A stretch of 64,000 bases of DNA from Catonia carolina (lineage: Eukaryota > Arthropoda > Insecta > Hemiptera > Achilidae), in the NCBI GenBank assembly GCA_035578175.1, contig JAQMRL010000010.1, positions 33,984,784 to 34,048,783 on the forward strand, written 5' to 3'. A model generated the notes under the pieces. It did no database searches. It saw nothing but the letters and a program-made list of their open reading frames with translations, and had not been told where the DNA came from. The translations under genes were made by a program, and so were the position numbers. Of the stretch, positions 44,386-55,250 are shown in pieces. Each line of letters starts with the position of its first letter. The stretch's first letter is position 1.

Positions 44386-45517
44386 AACCATTCAGTTATA
44401 TATGTTTATGTTTTAGTCTAGAAGTAATAAAGTAGATATAGTTAGGGTGTTTTGACATATTATAGACTATAAATTATAATAAGCTAGCATGTTAGAAATT
44501 AATATAGTTTTAAGATAAGAGATTTCTTGTAAACGAATGACACCCTTTTTCAACAGTTCTTACTCAAAACTCAACCAGTACGGTTCACCTTTTTTCTTAG
44601 CTTCATAACTTGTACGGTGTCATTCGTCCACTTGACTATGTACTGCACAGGCGAAGCCTGAATAAATCTTTTTAAAAAAAAGACTTTCAAAGTTCACTTC
44701 ATTTAACTATTCGACGAACGGGTACTTTAGCTAGTTTCTAAGAAATTTCTAAGTTACGATGAAAAAATAAACATACTAATCAAAGTTCAATACTACTATT
44801 TACTCAAAATCTAAATAATAGCGGATTCAACTGAGAAAATTACTTGTTTTATACATACCCTGCGGTATTTTGTTTGGTTAGATCCATTCTTATTCTTACT
44901 GTGTATTGATTCTCAGATATGATAAAAATAAATGCAGAATTAATGTATATTTTATTTTATAAGCTATACTTCATTTTTTATTGATGAGAAACAACTTATA
45001 AAATTTCTATTTCTGTTTCAGGTACTCCATTTAAACTACGTGGATTTCAATGGATAATAATAGATTGTGATGATGACGTGTTTTAAACAATTCAGATTTT
45101 TCAATGAAAACTTATTTCAAGATATTATATTTATAGCTCATTGTTTAAAAATTTGAAATGTCTGTTTATGATTATTCTGGTAAGCTATATTTTTATTTCC
45201 GTTCATTGTTTGATTCTATTTAAATAATTTGAATGGGGTTTTGTTACATAAATAATTACTTGACTGATTTCCCTATAAAGTATTGCCATAATTATAAACT
45301 GCAGTACTTAACTTTCTACAATGGGGTGAAAAAATATTTAAAAATAATATTACTCCGTCACAGATTCGAAAGAATTACGAGAAGTGATGGAAACGTTTCA
45401 TCCAACATAGAAAACTGAATTAAACAATAATATAATGATACACGATATAATATTTCAGTAACATTTAGTTACAAGAAAATTTATTATACATAATTTAGAA
45501 AATAATAAATAAGTTAT
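44386..45517. other. AT-rich DNA, nothing recognised
   Basis: No gene or repeat supported. A partly inverted pair of short AAAGAACTG-type motifs near 44550-44660 is too weak to call. Confidence 0.35.
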
Positions 45518-48500
45518 TAAAAATACGTTTCTTCTTCTTCTTTTCGTTTCGGCCATCTGTGGACCACGAGAAACAATCAGCATTAGGATTTCCTTTTCCT
45601 CCTACCGGCTTTGATGTCGTCCCAGTACTTCTTCAGCCTCACCCTTGCAGCCTCTCTCCTCTCCTCAGACCACTCCACCGTCCTCCTCAAAGAAACGCGC
45701 TCCCGAAAACCAGCAAAAGCTCTGACAGCCTCTCTAAACGTAGCTCTATTCAACATTCCTTCCTCGTCGATTCCAATCTCCTCCATATCTCTCATCACCC
45801 CCTTTAACCAATCATTTTTATTCTTATTTTTATACAGAAAGTCAAATATTCTTTTGGTTAATCTGCTGTCACTCATCCTGAAGAGGTGTGCAAAGTAGTT
45901 GACTCTTCTCTTTCTGATAGCATCCTCCAGTTTCTCAGCTTCATTCGAGAGGTACAACTCTGATGTTGGCCTTAGTCTGTTGGCTCCTTCTTCATTTTTC
46001 GTTGGACCTAGTATTGTTCTGAGGACCCTCCTCTCTATCTTGACCAGATTATGCAGTAGCCCCTTGTAATTTAACGATAGGCTTTCTGCCGCATATAATA
46101 CCTCTGGTCGAACTACTGTGTTGTAGTGCCTGATTTTTGCTTTTATTGATATTGACCGCTTATTATAGACGTTTCTGGAAAGTTTGACAGCTAATTCTAA
46201 TCTCTGTTTTCTGTTGAGAAGAGATTCCTTTTCCTGATCATCCGGCTGTATCCATTCACCTAAATATTTAAATTTGTCCTTCCTATAGATTGTTCCATAC
46301 TTGGCCTCAATTTTATTCTCTAGGATTCTTCTGGTGGCAATGAATTCTGTCTTTTCAAAGGATATACTCAAACCCACCTTTTCAGCTATTTCTTTCAGGT
46401 CCTCAATTTTAATTTTGGCTTGGTTCAATCCTTCTGAGAAAATCGCTATATCATCTGCAAACGCTAGGCAATCAATTTCAATTTTACGATTTTTAGTTCC
46501 GAGATACAAACTTTGGAATTTCTTACTCAGCACTTCTCTCCACTCTCGTATCACCTTCTCCAGAACGCAATTGAACAGGAGAGGTGACAGGCTATCACCC
46601 TGTCTAACGCCTGATTTAATTTCGAAATGGTCTGACACTTCCCCTGCAAATTTCACCTTTGATATTGTATTTGTCAGAGTATCTTTTATGATATTGAGGG
46701 TTTTGCTATCTATTCCTGTTTCGTTGAGAATTTTGAAAAGAGCATTCCTATCAATGCAATCATAAGCTTTTTTAAAGTCTACGAATGTGACAATTGTATT
46801 CTTATTACTTCTCATTCTATACCTCAAAATTGATTTCACAGCAAAAATCTGGTCCGTGCAAGATCTGCCTTTTCGAAAGCCACCTTGATATTCTCCTAAA
46901 TAATTTTCTACACGTGGTTCAATTCTATTCAGAATAGCCATAGAAAGAATCTTATATGGAACTGATAATAAGGAGATACCCCTGTAGTTGTTAACATCTG
47001 TCCTCTGCCCTTTTTTGAAGATTGGATGAATGATCGCTGTTTTCCATTCGGCGGGAATTTTTTCTGTGCTCCAAATTTCTTTCAAAATTTCTACCATACA
47101 CTCTACCACCCGGCCCTCCGCAAGCTTCAGGAACTCTGCAATAATCTGGTCTTCCCCTGCTGCTTTATTGTTTTTGAGTTGTTTGATGAGTTTTCTTATT
47201 TCTTCATTCGGGGGTGAAGATATGGGTGTACTGAGGTTGAGGTCATTATACTTCAAACTTCCTTTTGGTGGTTCACAATTGAGAAGCTCATCAAAGTACT
47301 CTGCAAGTCTTTTACAGTTGTCTGCATTGTTGTGAATTAGTTCTCCATTTTTATCTTTAAAATTCAAACTAGGAGCTTGATAGCCTGTTATTATTTTTTT
47401 AAAAGTCCTGTAGAATCCCCTGGTCTTATTCTTCTGAAAGTCCCTCTCAATCTCTTCTAACTCTTGTTTGTCATGATTCCTTTTGGAGGATCTTATGATT
47501 TTTGATGTTAGTCTCCTCTGTTTCACAAAGTTCATCCTGTTTATTTCAGTTTTGTTGCTGTTCCACTTCTCCCATGCTATACGTCTCTTTTCTCTAGCCT
47601 CCTCACACGATTCATCCCACCATCTGTGTCTTCTTTTCTTTGATTTGAAGAAGGATTCTTTAGCTGCTTTCGTGATTTAATTCTTGAAATCTTCCCAATT
47701 ATACGGGAATTCTTTTTGATTTTCTTTTTCAAATTTGGCTACGTTCTCTTGACAAAAATTTAAATTATTTCTATTCAATTTGGGATTGTTGATAGTTTTC
47801 TTTTTTGTTTTACTTTGCGGTATAAATTTGATTTTAATTTTCATCGGGTAGTGGTCCGAGTCAAAATTGGCACCACGCAGAACTTTATAGTTGTAGATCT
47901 CGTTAGAGTTTCTCTTATATATAGTAACATGGTCAATTTGAAATTCCCCTAAATTGCGGTTGGGTGATGTCCATGTCTTAATCCTTTTAGGATTCTTTTG
48001 TAAAATTGTTGTCTTGATGATCATATTATTCGAATAGCAAGTGTCAACTAGTCTTTCGCCATTTTTATTTGTTCTACTATAAGCAGAAAAATTACCTACT
48101 GTTCCTAGGGATTTGAAATGCTTCTCTTTCCCGATTTGTGCATTAAAATCTCCAAACATTATTTTCATATGCTTGTTAGGAATTCTGTTAATCTCAAACT
48201 GTAGTGTTGCCCAAAATTCCTCCACTTTTTGTGGGTTCTTTCTGTTATCTTCATTAATGGGGGCATGCGCATTTATGATTTCATATACTTTGTTGGCGCA
48301 TTTTAATATCAGAATGCTGATCCTATCACAAAGTGACCTAAAGCTCACAATCGAGTCAAGGAATTTCTTATTTACACAAAAAGCTGTTCCTAACATAGGC
48401 ATTTGTTTTATAATTATTCTACCAGGTTTTCCTTTCAATAGTCGAAAGTTGTCTGACTCCAATGCATTCTCGTCCAGATATCTTGTTTCCTGGAGAGCCA

Positions 48501-48850
48501 TGATTGAGATGTTATGTCTGTTCATTAGGTCTGTCAATTCCTTCAGTTTTCCTACCTTAATTAAGGAGTTAACATTAAGTGATCCAAAGTAGTATTTTTT
48601 CTTAGTTCTAAGGGTCATTTTCTGTGCACATTGCTGGTTCGTGGGATGCTCCGATTCATCCCTGCATGGTAGTTGAGGCTCTCCAGAATCCGATGGCCTC
48701 TCTGACCTCCTTCTTTGAGGTGTGGATTCTCCTTTCGGATTACCACCTGGAGTAGTTTTCCTGTTTTTGTTTCCCATCATGCTGTGGTTGAATAGAGGGT
48801 TTGTTGGACCCGAAGGTCGAGGTATACAACCAAAAGATAAAAATATGTTT
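45518..48850 (-). mobile_element. Full-length non-LTR retrotransposon, nearly intact
   Basis: TAAAAATACGTTT at 45518-45530 and TAAAAATATGTTT at 48838-48850 flank the element as a 13-base target-site duplication with one mismatch. Between them lie 3307 bases: a 5' leader of about 57 bases, one long reading frame with endonuclease and reverse transcriptase, a 3' untranslated part of about 50 bases and a (GAA)4-like tail at 45531-45545. This compact one-ORF layout with a short-repeat tail resembles RTE-type elements, but the clade needs a tree. It is the youngest-looking element in the window. Its relatives at 40230, 42795 and 43690 are badly decayed. Confidence 0.9.
45583..48780 (-). pseudogene. 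Endonuclease-reverse transcriptase polyprotein, one in-frame stop
   Basis: The protein nicks the target and copies the element RNA from that nick. The start Met at 48780 is near the 5' end and is the first in frame. Residues 1-60 are basic and disordered-looking. The apurinic-type endonuclease follows, with FGSLNVNSL (65-73), LQETRY (96-101, catalytic Glu), MFGDFNAQIGKE (208-219), QIDHV (281-285) and SDHYP (308-312, catalytic Asp-His). A TAA at 47677-47679 (codon 368) interrupts; the same frame then runs on for 697 codons. The reverse transcriptase follows: NYRGISLL, GEYQGGFRKGRSC, TFVDFKKAYD, SGVRQGDSLSPLLFN and LAFADDIAIFSE (FADD about residue 775 overall). The C-terminal part has RVLRTILGPTK and RKRRVNYFAHLFRM. 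Total length is about 1065 residues, a normal size for a single-ORF element. Only this one stop prevents a full-length product. Confidence 0.93.
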
Positions 48851-48914
48851 ACTTATAAAAAAATACAAAAATTATTTTAAATTTATATGTTTACTGCCCT
48901 TAACAGGCAGTTAA

Positions 48915-49290
48915 ATAAATATTTGCACTCAATCTGCTAGTACAGAGCTACAAAATGTATTTCTGTTTATTATCAAATGTTCAGCTAATTATATGGCTGA
49001 ATCATTTAAGAACAGAAGAGGTGGAGGTGGAAAAGACCCCAGTCACAGTTATTTCCTCTGAGAGTAATGAATTTCATTATACACCCAGACCCCGTGGTGT
49101 ATGAAGTGAAGGTGTCATTTTAAGGGTGGAGATTATACACTTTTCAGAGAGCCTGGCATGCTGATAAGTATACTTTTCCACTCAGTGAGGAAGGCGTGGT
49201 AAACCACCTCACTTCTCGTTTTACTTACTAAAGCCTTTTGAGGTTCAAACCAGCCTTTTGTCTGATCACCTTAACAACTACTTAAGTTTT
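48915..49290 (-). repeat. Dispersed repeat family D, copy 2
   Basis: The minus strand matches 23590-23965 and 62697-63065: GGTTTGAACCTCAAAAGGCT, GAGTGGAAAAGTATACTTAT, CATGCCAGGCTCTCTGAAAA, TTCTTAAATGATTCAGCC and TTTTGTAGCTCTGTACTAGC. It lies just downstream of the retrotransposon's 5' flank. Confidence 0.8.
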
Positions 49291-49748
49291 TTCATATAAA
49301 CCTGATTAAAATAGATGATATCCTTTGTGAAAAACGTATATTATAAAAATTACAATGTGAAATATATAACGGAACTGATCTTTTTCTGAACTGCACTCAA
49401 ATAAATTTGCCACTGAAATTGATCTGCCACCCGAAACTCTTCAGTCCACGGTGCTCATGTGGATAGAAGCCCTTGTTCTCATTCTTTGCATTAAACTTGT
49501 AAAAATACGTTGCAGATTTCGGAAGTTGTTAGTCAGCAATTTTTTTTGTGAAGTCCAAGGGAAAATTAATTTTCAGATATTAATGACGTTTTTTTACAGT
49601 TAACAAAAGTTAACTGTTTTTTAACAGTTTGTGTATATTTACTCTTTGGCTTAAGTTCACCGCTAAGATATATAACATTTTATTACATCTGGCGATAAAA
49701 TAATTTTAAATTGATATTTTAACGGTCAAAATTTAACTAATATTATTG
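49291..49748. other. AT-rich DNA, nothing recognised
   Basis: No gene or repeat supported. Confidence 0.4.
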
Positions 49749-50485
49749 TACAGTGTTTGTCAAAGTTTAAAGGACACCATGAAAAAAAGCAAAATTAATT
49801 TTTTTTACAAAAGTTTTCCTGCGATCTTTCTGTAGCTTAAGTCACTTTTCCATATCCCACAATTTGCCACTTCACGCTGGTATTCAGTGACTTGCGGCGC
49901 ATTTTCAGATGTTCAAGTTAAGAAATTAATCTAAAACTCGCTATTAGTAAACTTAACAGCATAATAGTGACAAGTGGTGGGAATCAGTTGTTTCGTGAAT
50001 TCTACCAGCTCCTCAGATCCCGACTGAATGCCAATGGCTGTTTGAAATTAATACGGCGGCAATTACAAACACGAGCAAAATTAGAAAAACGGTTTTTTTA
50101 TCTGCAAACAGAGTTAAAACATGATGAATTCAACCTCGTGATCAAGAAGATTTGTTTTTTTTATAAAAAAAGGAGGCTGGCCTAAAGTGCCTTCCTGCAA
50201 GCCTATACACATACCAAAATTCATTAGTCTGAGTGTAGCCATTCGAAAGTTATATATTTTTTAAATTAAAATTTGGCCTACATGTGACTCCTTTTTTTAA
50301 ACAGAAAAATACAATAAAATTGGTTCTACAAAAGATAGAGAAGTGGAATGTGTGCTGAAATGCTACTAATTTTAAGGGCTATTTTGCTAATGTTTTACAT
50401 TGTGTTGTTTAGAAAATATATAAGGACAGAAGAACCCAATAATGTGAAAAATAGCGATGTCCTTAAACTTTTGACAGACACTGTA
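49749..50485. mobile_element. Tc1-like MITE (CAGTGT-type ends)
   Basis: The left end TACAGTGTTTGTCAAAG and the reverse complement of the right end TACAGTGTCTGTCAAAAG match, continuing with TTTAA(A)GGACA. TA dinucleotides bound both ends. CAGTG-x-TGTCAAAAGTTT is the usual style of Tc1-family terminal repeats. The 737-base interior has a + strand open frame of 72 codons (49967-50185) that I do not recognise. No DDE motif is seen, so it is non-autonomous. Confidence 0.7.
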
Positions 50486-51451
50486 ATTATACATAACAGT
50501 TAAATTTAAAATACATCATCTTCTTCGTTTGTTTAATATACTCGTACATTAAATTTCTGATCAACATTATTAGGATCACTGAATTATGCCTTCTACGCTT
50601 TAAAGAATATAATTTAAATGAACCTCTTTGAGTAGAAATGTAATCTGAACTTGTACATGTAATAAACATACTTTGTTTTACTTGAACCTAAATTTACCGT
50701 AAGTTTGCAAATGTATACATTCACCTACGCAAATCCTGTCAAGAACGTTAATGTTGAACTAGGCCTGCCTTGAGTTAAAATGTTGTTGTTAAATACTTTT
50801 TACTTCTTTACAACTTGTTCCAAAAATGATTGAAAGTTAAACATTTGAATGTAGGAATTATTTTAATGATAAATAACCAATAGTCTCTACAATCCTACTG
50901 CTTTACTGTAAGTTTTGTAACTGGTTTTTTTACTTACGTTATTTCGTCATGCTCAACTCACATATACGCTGGACGACGATACAACGCTGGACTTATAGGC
51001 CTAACATTATCTTTTTAAACTTCAACTGTGATTCATAGACTGGAGAATAAATTAATAAATATTTTACTTAAATTATCAGTGAGTGTAATAAATAATAGGA
51101 TTAATGTAGTGTACGATTCCACTTTTGGCGATCGTAATATGTTGCTTGCATATAGGCCTGTTGTATAAATGTGTGAATTCTTATTTAATATATTATATTG
51201 CATTGTAAAGTGTGATATTTTCTACTGAAAGATTGTGAGTTTCTTTTATCTTGACTAATTTTGCAAGTTCTTTCTTTACTAAGGACTGTAAATTTATGTA
51301 GGCCTATTTTGTTGAATGTTTAACCCCCAACAATGTGTATTCTGGCTTCCTATGAAGTCAGAATGGATCAACCAGCCGTAGCTGAGAATCATTCTGTTTG
51401 TACGACAACGCTTCTTCTTTATTACTTTCACATGATTATATAAATTAAATA
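50486..51451. other. AT-rich DNA, nothing recognised
   Basis: No gene or repeat supported. Confidence 0.4.
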
Positions 51452-51735
51452 TTTATCCCTAATGTGTGTGCGTTGCAATCTGTTCAATTAAGAACAATAA
51501 GCAACCCCATGACCCAGAGATGAGTATGATGTGTGTGACATGTAAATAAGTTTTAGTCTTATATAAACTACAGGCCGACCATTCCTGAGAGAGTACGGTT
51601 AATTGAACTCCAACCATCAAAGTATACCGGTAACCACTGTCTAGTCTTCAAATTCGTATAAAAGTAACTACCTTTACTAGGATTTGAACTAGGAACCTTC
51701 GAGTCTGTCTACGCTAAGAGTACTTGGACGTAAGC
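51452..51735 (-). mobile_element. SINE family B copy
   Basis: The minus strand matches 53775-54096 from the B-box region (AGTTCAAATCCTAGTAAAGG) through TAGTTACTTTTATACGAATT, ACCGGTATACTTTGATGGTT, CTCTCAGGAATGGTCGGCCT and the 3' end GAACAGATTGCAACGCACAC. The first part of the head is replaced by unrelated sequence containing a CTTGGACGTAAGCAACCAGC segment. Confidence 0.8.
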
Positions 51736-52379
51736 AACCAGCAGTACAAGTGAGCATGCGTATTAATTAAAAATACGCACAGCATGATCAAAAACAAAAT
51801 TCCATACAACACTGATTCACTCTAAGCTTAATATAATAAAAACACGTTCAATTCATTTGTCAGATAATGTTTTATAAATCTAACATTAGTTTACCATTAA
51901 TAGCTAAAATTTTACTATTGTTATTCTTACATTGTTAATTTTCGTTACATTATTTACTCTTATTACATTATTATTTATGATTAGTAGGTTTTTATTATAG
52001 ACTCAGTTTTATTTTATTTTTGGTCACAAGTCATGTAAGACTAAACGCGCTTAAATTATAACAGGAGAGTAAACAATTCCAAAAATTCGTTGTTTATCAT
52101 TTCATTTTGTTTATTTCATACCATTAAAAAATTAATATCTGTGACTAGTTTAATACAACTGTTTGCAGTTGCCCGTGTTTACAAATTATTTTTAGTTTCG
52201 TCAGTTATCTTTCAGAATTGTATCGGTTCGTTTCGATTTTTTGGTAGACTGAAGTTGAAAAGTTTTGTAAGCTGTGTTTCGTTAACATCCGTGATAGTGA
52301 ATGTGTTGAGTTTTTAAAACATAAAAGCGGTAAACATTAAAAAGTAGAATTTTTTTATTTTTTTTTTATTTTTTTTATT
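51736..52379. other. AT-rich DNA with a T-rich tract at 52349-52389
   Basis: A run of T with occasional A at 52349-52389 lies against the 3' end of the next SINE (minus strand) and probably is its A-rich tail. The + strand frame at 52090-52317 has no recognisable domain. Confidence 0.4.
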
Positions 52380-52566
52380 TTTTTTATTTAACGTCGCATC
52401 AACTACAACGGTCATTAGCGACGACGTTGGGGTGAAACTGTTTACGATGGAGGATGAAATGATTTTTTGTAACGTATGAAAATATGCCGTGCCTGAGTGG
52501 GATTCGAACCCAGGACCGCATGATGAGAGGCGAGCACGTTACCAACTGCGCCAATGCGGCCGGCCG
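52380..52566 (-). mobile_element. SINE family A, complete copy
   Basis: Minus strand: head GGCGCAGTTGGTAACGTGCT (A-box) and CCTGGGTTCGAATCCCACTC (B-box), then AGGCACGGCATATTTTCATA, AATCATTTCATCCTCCATCG, TAATGACCGTTGTAGTTGAT, GCGACGTTAAATAAAA and an A-rich tail. It is nearly identical in layout to 12476-12660 and gives the best view of the family. Confidence 0.88.
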
Positions 52567-52669
52567 CATTTGTACGTAAATGCAATGTAATGTAATATAA
52601 ATGTAATGGTTTTGTAAATTAAGGAGTCTTTATGAAACTACAATAATTGCAAGTAATTAAAACGGTATA

Positions 52670-53530
52670 ATTGAAAACTCTTCTTCTTCTTCTTCTTCAC
52701 TTCCAAGGATTAGGTTTCTTGAACCTGTTCCGGTACCCATCTGTTCCTCGGTCGTCCTATATCTCTTCTTCCTGTAGGTTTGTAGTTTCTGGCGGCTTTT
52801 GGTATTCTCTCGCCTGGCATGCGATTCAAATGGCTGCACCATCTGTTCCTGTTCTGCTTGATTCTGTCTAGCAACGGTAAAGCATTCAGTGTTTTTCTAA
52901 TTTCTTCATTTCGTAGCCTATCTCTTCGGCTGCATCCATATACACTTCGTAAGAATCTCATTTCTGCAGCCTGGATTTTGCTGTCTACCTTTTTCGTATG
53001 TATCCAGGACTCACTGCCATACATCAAAGTAGGGACAGCAATTGTATCGTAAAACTTAAGTCTCGTATCTTTTCTTGTTTTCCGTTTCAGATGTTTATGT
53101 ATATTACCACAAATGCTTTGAAATTTAGATAGTTTGTAAAGCACATCTTTGTCAAAGTCATACGAAACATCATTACCAAGATATTTGAAATGAGAGACTT
53201 GTTCAAGCACTCTTCCTTCTAATTCTATTTTAGTTCTTACGGTGTATTTTCCTTTAAATGCCATAGTTTTAGTTTTTGTCTGCGATATTTTCAAATTATA
53301 TTTCTCAGACACATTTTGTCCAACCTAAAAACCGCTTTCTGTAACTCGTCTTCGCTTTGTTGTATTAATACCAAGTCATCTGCATAGATCATGTGATTGA
53401 GCTTCATCTGTTCTGAGAGTTGTATTCCTGAATTAATGCCTATTTTCCATGTTTGCAACATGTCGTCTATATATATGTTAAATAAAGTCGACCTTACCTC
53501 TTAATTGAACACTCATGATTGAAAACTCTT
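52670..53530 (-). mobile_element. 5'-truncated non-LTR retrotransposon with perfect 13-base target duplication
   Basis: ATTGAAAACTCTT occurs at 52670-52682 and at 53518-53530, flanking 835 bases. The 3' end (left) has a (GAA)6-like tail at 52683-52697. The 5' end stops inside the reverse transcriptase palm, so this is a 5'-truncated insertion. The perfect duplication argues for a recent event even though the frame is broken once. Confidence 0.9.
52701..53505 (-). pseudogene. Reverse transcriptase C-terminal half, one frameshift
   Basis: From about 53505 the minus strand reads TFNIYIDDMLQTWKIGINSG and IYADDLVLIQQSEDELQKAV (catalytic YADD near 53380). A frameshift near 53330 leads into a 200-codon frame with KYNLKISQTKTKTMAFKGKY, HFKYLGNDVSYD, FYDTIAVPTLMYGSESW, AAEMRFLRSVYGCSRRDRLR, RIKQNRNRWCSHLNRMPGER and GRPRNRWVPEQVQET, followed by the stop. 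All are standard post-palm blocks of insect non-LTR elements. Residues upstream of the palm are lost. The fragments at 36386 and 38862 appear to be relatives by their block sequences. Confidence 0.9.
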
Positions 53531-53774
53531 AAAGGAAAATTTTTTTAGCTGGATGTAGATATTTTTATGATGGAAGGTAGTGCAAGATAATTGTCCAGCG
53601 GAGAGGTAGATACGCGCCAACTAGTGTAAAACTTTCGTTTACAACCTATAGGCGCTTGCCTCGCGCGGAGTACTCTTACAGTAGATGGACTATAGACCAA
53701 CCAGGGGAGACATGATTATATAAATGTGCGGGAAAATGTAAAGAGGAAACATCTTAGTCATAAACAACATCTTA
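53531..53774. other. Short spacer, nothing recognised
   Basis: No gene or repeat supported. Confidence 0.35.
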
Positions 53775-54096
53775 ACGCACCGGGTTGGTTAAGAGGTAAA
53801 GTCGTCGCCGCGAGTTAGCTGTTTAACAGCTGATTTTCGGAGACGAAAATTCTGGTTCAAATCCTAGTAAAGATAGTTACTTTTATACGGATTTGAGTAC
53901 TAGACAGTAGTTACCGGTGTACTTAGATGGTTGGAGTTCAACTAACCATACTCTCTCAGGAATGGTCGGCCTGAGTTTGCATAAGACTACAACTCATTAC
54001 ACGTCATAAAATATCATCCTCACCTCATTGGGCCATAGGGTTGCTTATTTTTCGTAAATTGAACAGACTCCATCGTACACACAGTAGGGTAAAAAC
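53775..54096 (+). mobile_element. SINE family B, full copy (reference for the family)
   Basis: Head: CACCGGGTTGGTTAAGAGGT (A-box-like), AAGTCGTCGCCGCGAG, the near-perfect palindrome CAGCTGTTTAACAGCTG at the anticodon-arm position, and TGGTTCAAATCCTAGTAAAG (B-box). Body: TTACTTTTATACGGATTTGA, ACCGGTGTACTTAGATGGTT, CTCTCAGGAATGGTCGGCCT, ATTACACGTCATA, GAACAGACTCCATCGTACAC, ending AGTAGGGTAAAAA. About 320 bases in length. It is the template against which I matched the copies at 4800, 5815, 19195, 51452, 54098 and 54190. Confidence 0.85.
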
Positions 54097-54097
54097 C

Positions 54098-54189
54098 ACT
54101 GGGTTGGTCTAATAGTAAAGTCGTCGCCACGAGTCAGCTGTTTGATAACTGATATACGGAGACGAAAGTTCCATGGTTTAAATCCTAGT
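54098..54189 (+). mobile_element. SINE family B head, truncated, in tandem
   Basis: Repeats the head of the preceding copy: CCACTGGGTTGGTCTAATAG, AAGTCGTCGCCACGAGTCAG, CGGAGACGAAAGTTCCATGG and TTTAAATCCTAGTAA. It ends after the B-box, where the next copy starts. Confidence 0.8.
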
Positions 54190-54491
54190 AACCTCGGGTT
54201 TGTCTAGTCTAGAGGCGAAGTCGTCGCCACAATTCAGCTGATTAACAGCTGACTTTCGGAACGAAGATTCTGGTTCAAATCCTATTAAAGGTAGAATACA
54301 AGCCATTGGTTACCGGTGTACTTTGATGATTGGGGTTCAATTAATCATATTGTATCAGGAATGGTCAGTCTGGGTCTGTACAAGACTACACCTCATTTAC
54401 ACGTCATACACTTCATTTTCATCTCAATGGGTAATGGGGTTTCTTATTGTTCTGCATTGAACAGATTGCATCGTTCACACATTACGGATAA
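54190..54491 (+). mobile_element. SINE family B, full copy in tandem
   Basis: Head GGGTTTGTCTAGTCTAGAGG, GTCGTCGCCAC, CAGCTGATTAACAGCTG, TGGTTCAAATCCTATTAAAG; body ACCGGTGTACTTTGATGATT, TCAGGAATGGTCAGTCTGGG, TTTACACGTCATACACTTCA; end ATTGAACAGATTGCATCGTT and ACACATTACGG. It is separate in sequence from the copy at 53775, so the array arose by nested insertion or old duplication. Confidence 0.8.
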
Positions 54492-54495
54492 AAAA

Positions 54496-54610
54496 TAAAT
54501 CCTAGTAACGATACTTATATATGGATTTGAATACTAGATAGCGGTTTCCGGTGTTCATTGATGATTCGAGTTCAATTAAACATACTTTTTTAGGAAGTCT
54601 GAGTACGTAA
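54496..54610 (+). mobile_element. SINE family B body fragment
   Basis: A fourth partial copy begins AAATCCTAGTAACGATACTT and continues with ATGGATTTGAATACTAGATA, GTTTCCGGTGTTCATTGATG and TTCAATTAAACATACTTTTT, then decays. Confidence 0.7.
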
Positions 54611-54714
54611 AAAAATAAACCTTATTTACAAGTCTGCTTGAGCCAGCTGCCGACCGCTTCACCCTTTTCTGAAATATAGTCCATCTCATTCCCTTGTAAA
54701 AAGAGAACTAATTG

Positions 54715-55250
54715 CTGAAAAAGAAGGCTATGTCTGGTCTTACCTCGGAGAACCGCTCTCTTTGGCTAACAACCCGAAAATTTCTTAACGACACAATCCT
54801 TCACCCCCAGTTCGTAAACCAGATGACACTTGGGCAAAGTCGGACACTGATAAATCTAATCTATTTGCAACACACCTTTCTTCAATTTTTAGGCCACATA
54901 ATTTCCCTGACATAGAACATGAACAGTTGGTAGATGAACTTATTAACGCTCCATTACCTTTAAGTCTTCCTCCAAATTTCTTCACTCCAAACGAGGTCTA
55001 TAAAGAAATTAAAAATTTACCACATAAAAGGCACCAGGCTACGACCCAATTACATCAGAAATTTTGAGACAACTTCCCAAAAAGGGTATAGTATATCTGA
55101 CAACTTTAATTCTATACTCAGGTCTACTGAATTTCCAATACAATGGAAAATTTTACAGGTTCTACTGACTCTCAAGCCCGGTAAACCAACTGAAAATTTT
55201 GGTTCTTATCGCCCCATTTCCTTGTTGCCACTGTGTTCTAAACACATTTA
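54715..55250 (+). pseudogene. Jockey-type reverse transcriptase, N-terminal fragment
   Basis: Across three + strand frames one reads TSENRSLWLTTRKFLN, SDTDKSNLFATHLSSIFRPH, NAPLPLSLPPNFFTPNEVYK, EIKNLP, a KAPGYD-like block near 55030, then EILRQLPKKGI, WKILQVLLTLKPGKPTENFG and SYRPISLLPLCSKHI at 55200-55245. KAPGYD-I, LKPGKP and SYRPISLLP are typical of Jockey-clade reverse transcriptases. The sequence stops just after that block, before the catalytic motifs. It may belong to the same insertion as 57140-57895. Confidence 0.85.

Noticed and set aside
46301..46765. 154-codon open frame on the + strand
   Set aside because: Antisense shadow of the reverse transcriptase at 45583-48780.
48113..48592. 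159-codon open frame on the + strand
   Set aside because: Antisense shadow of the endonuclease domain.
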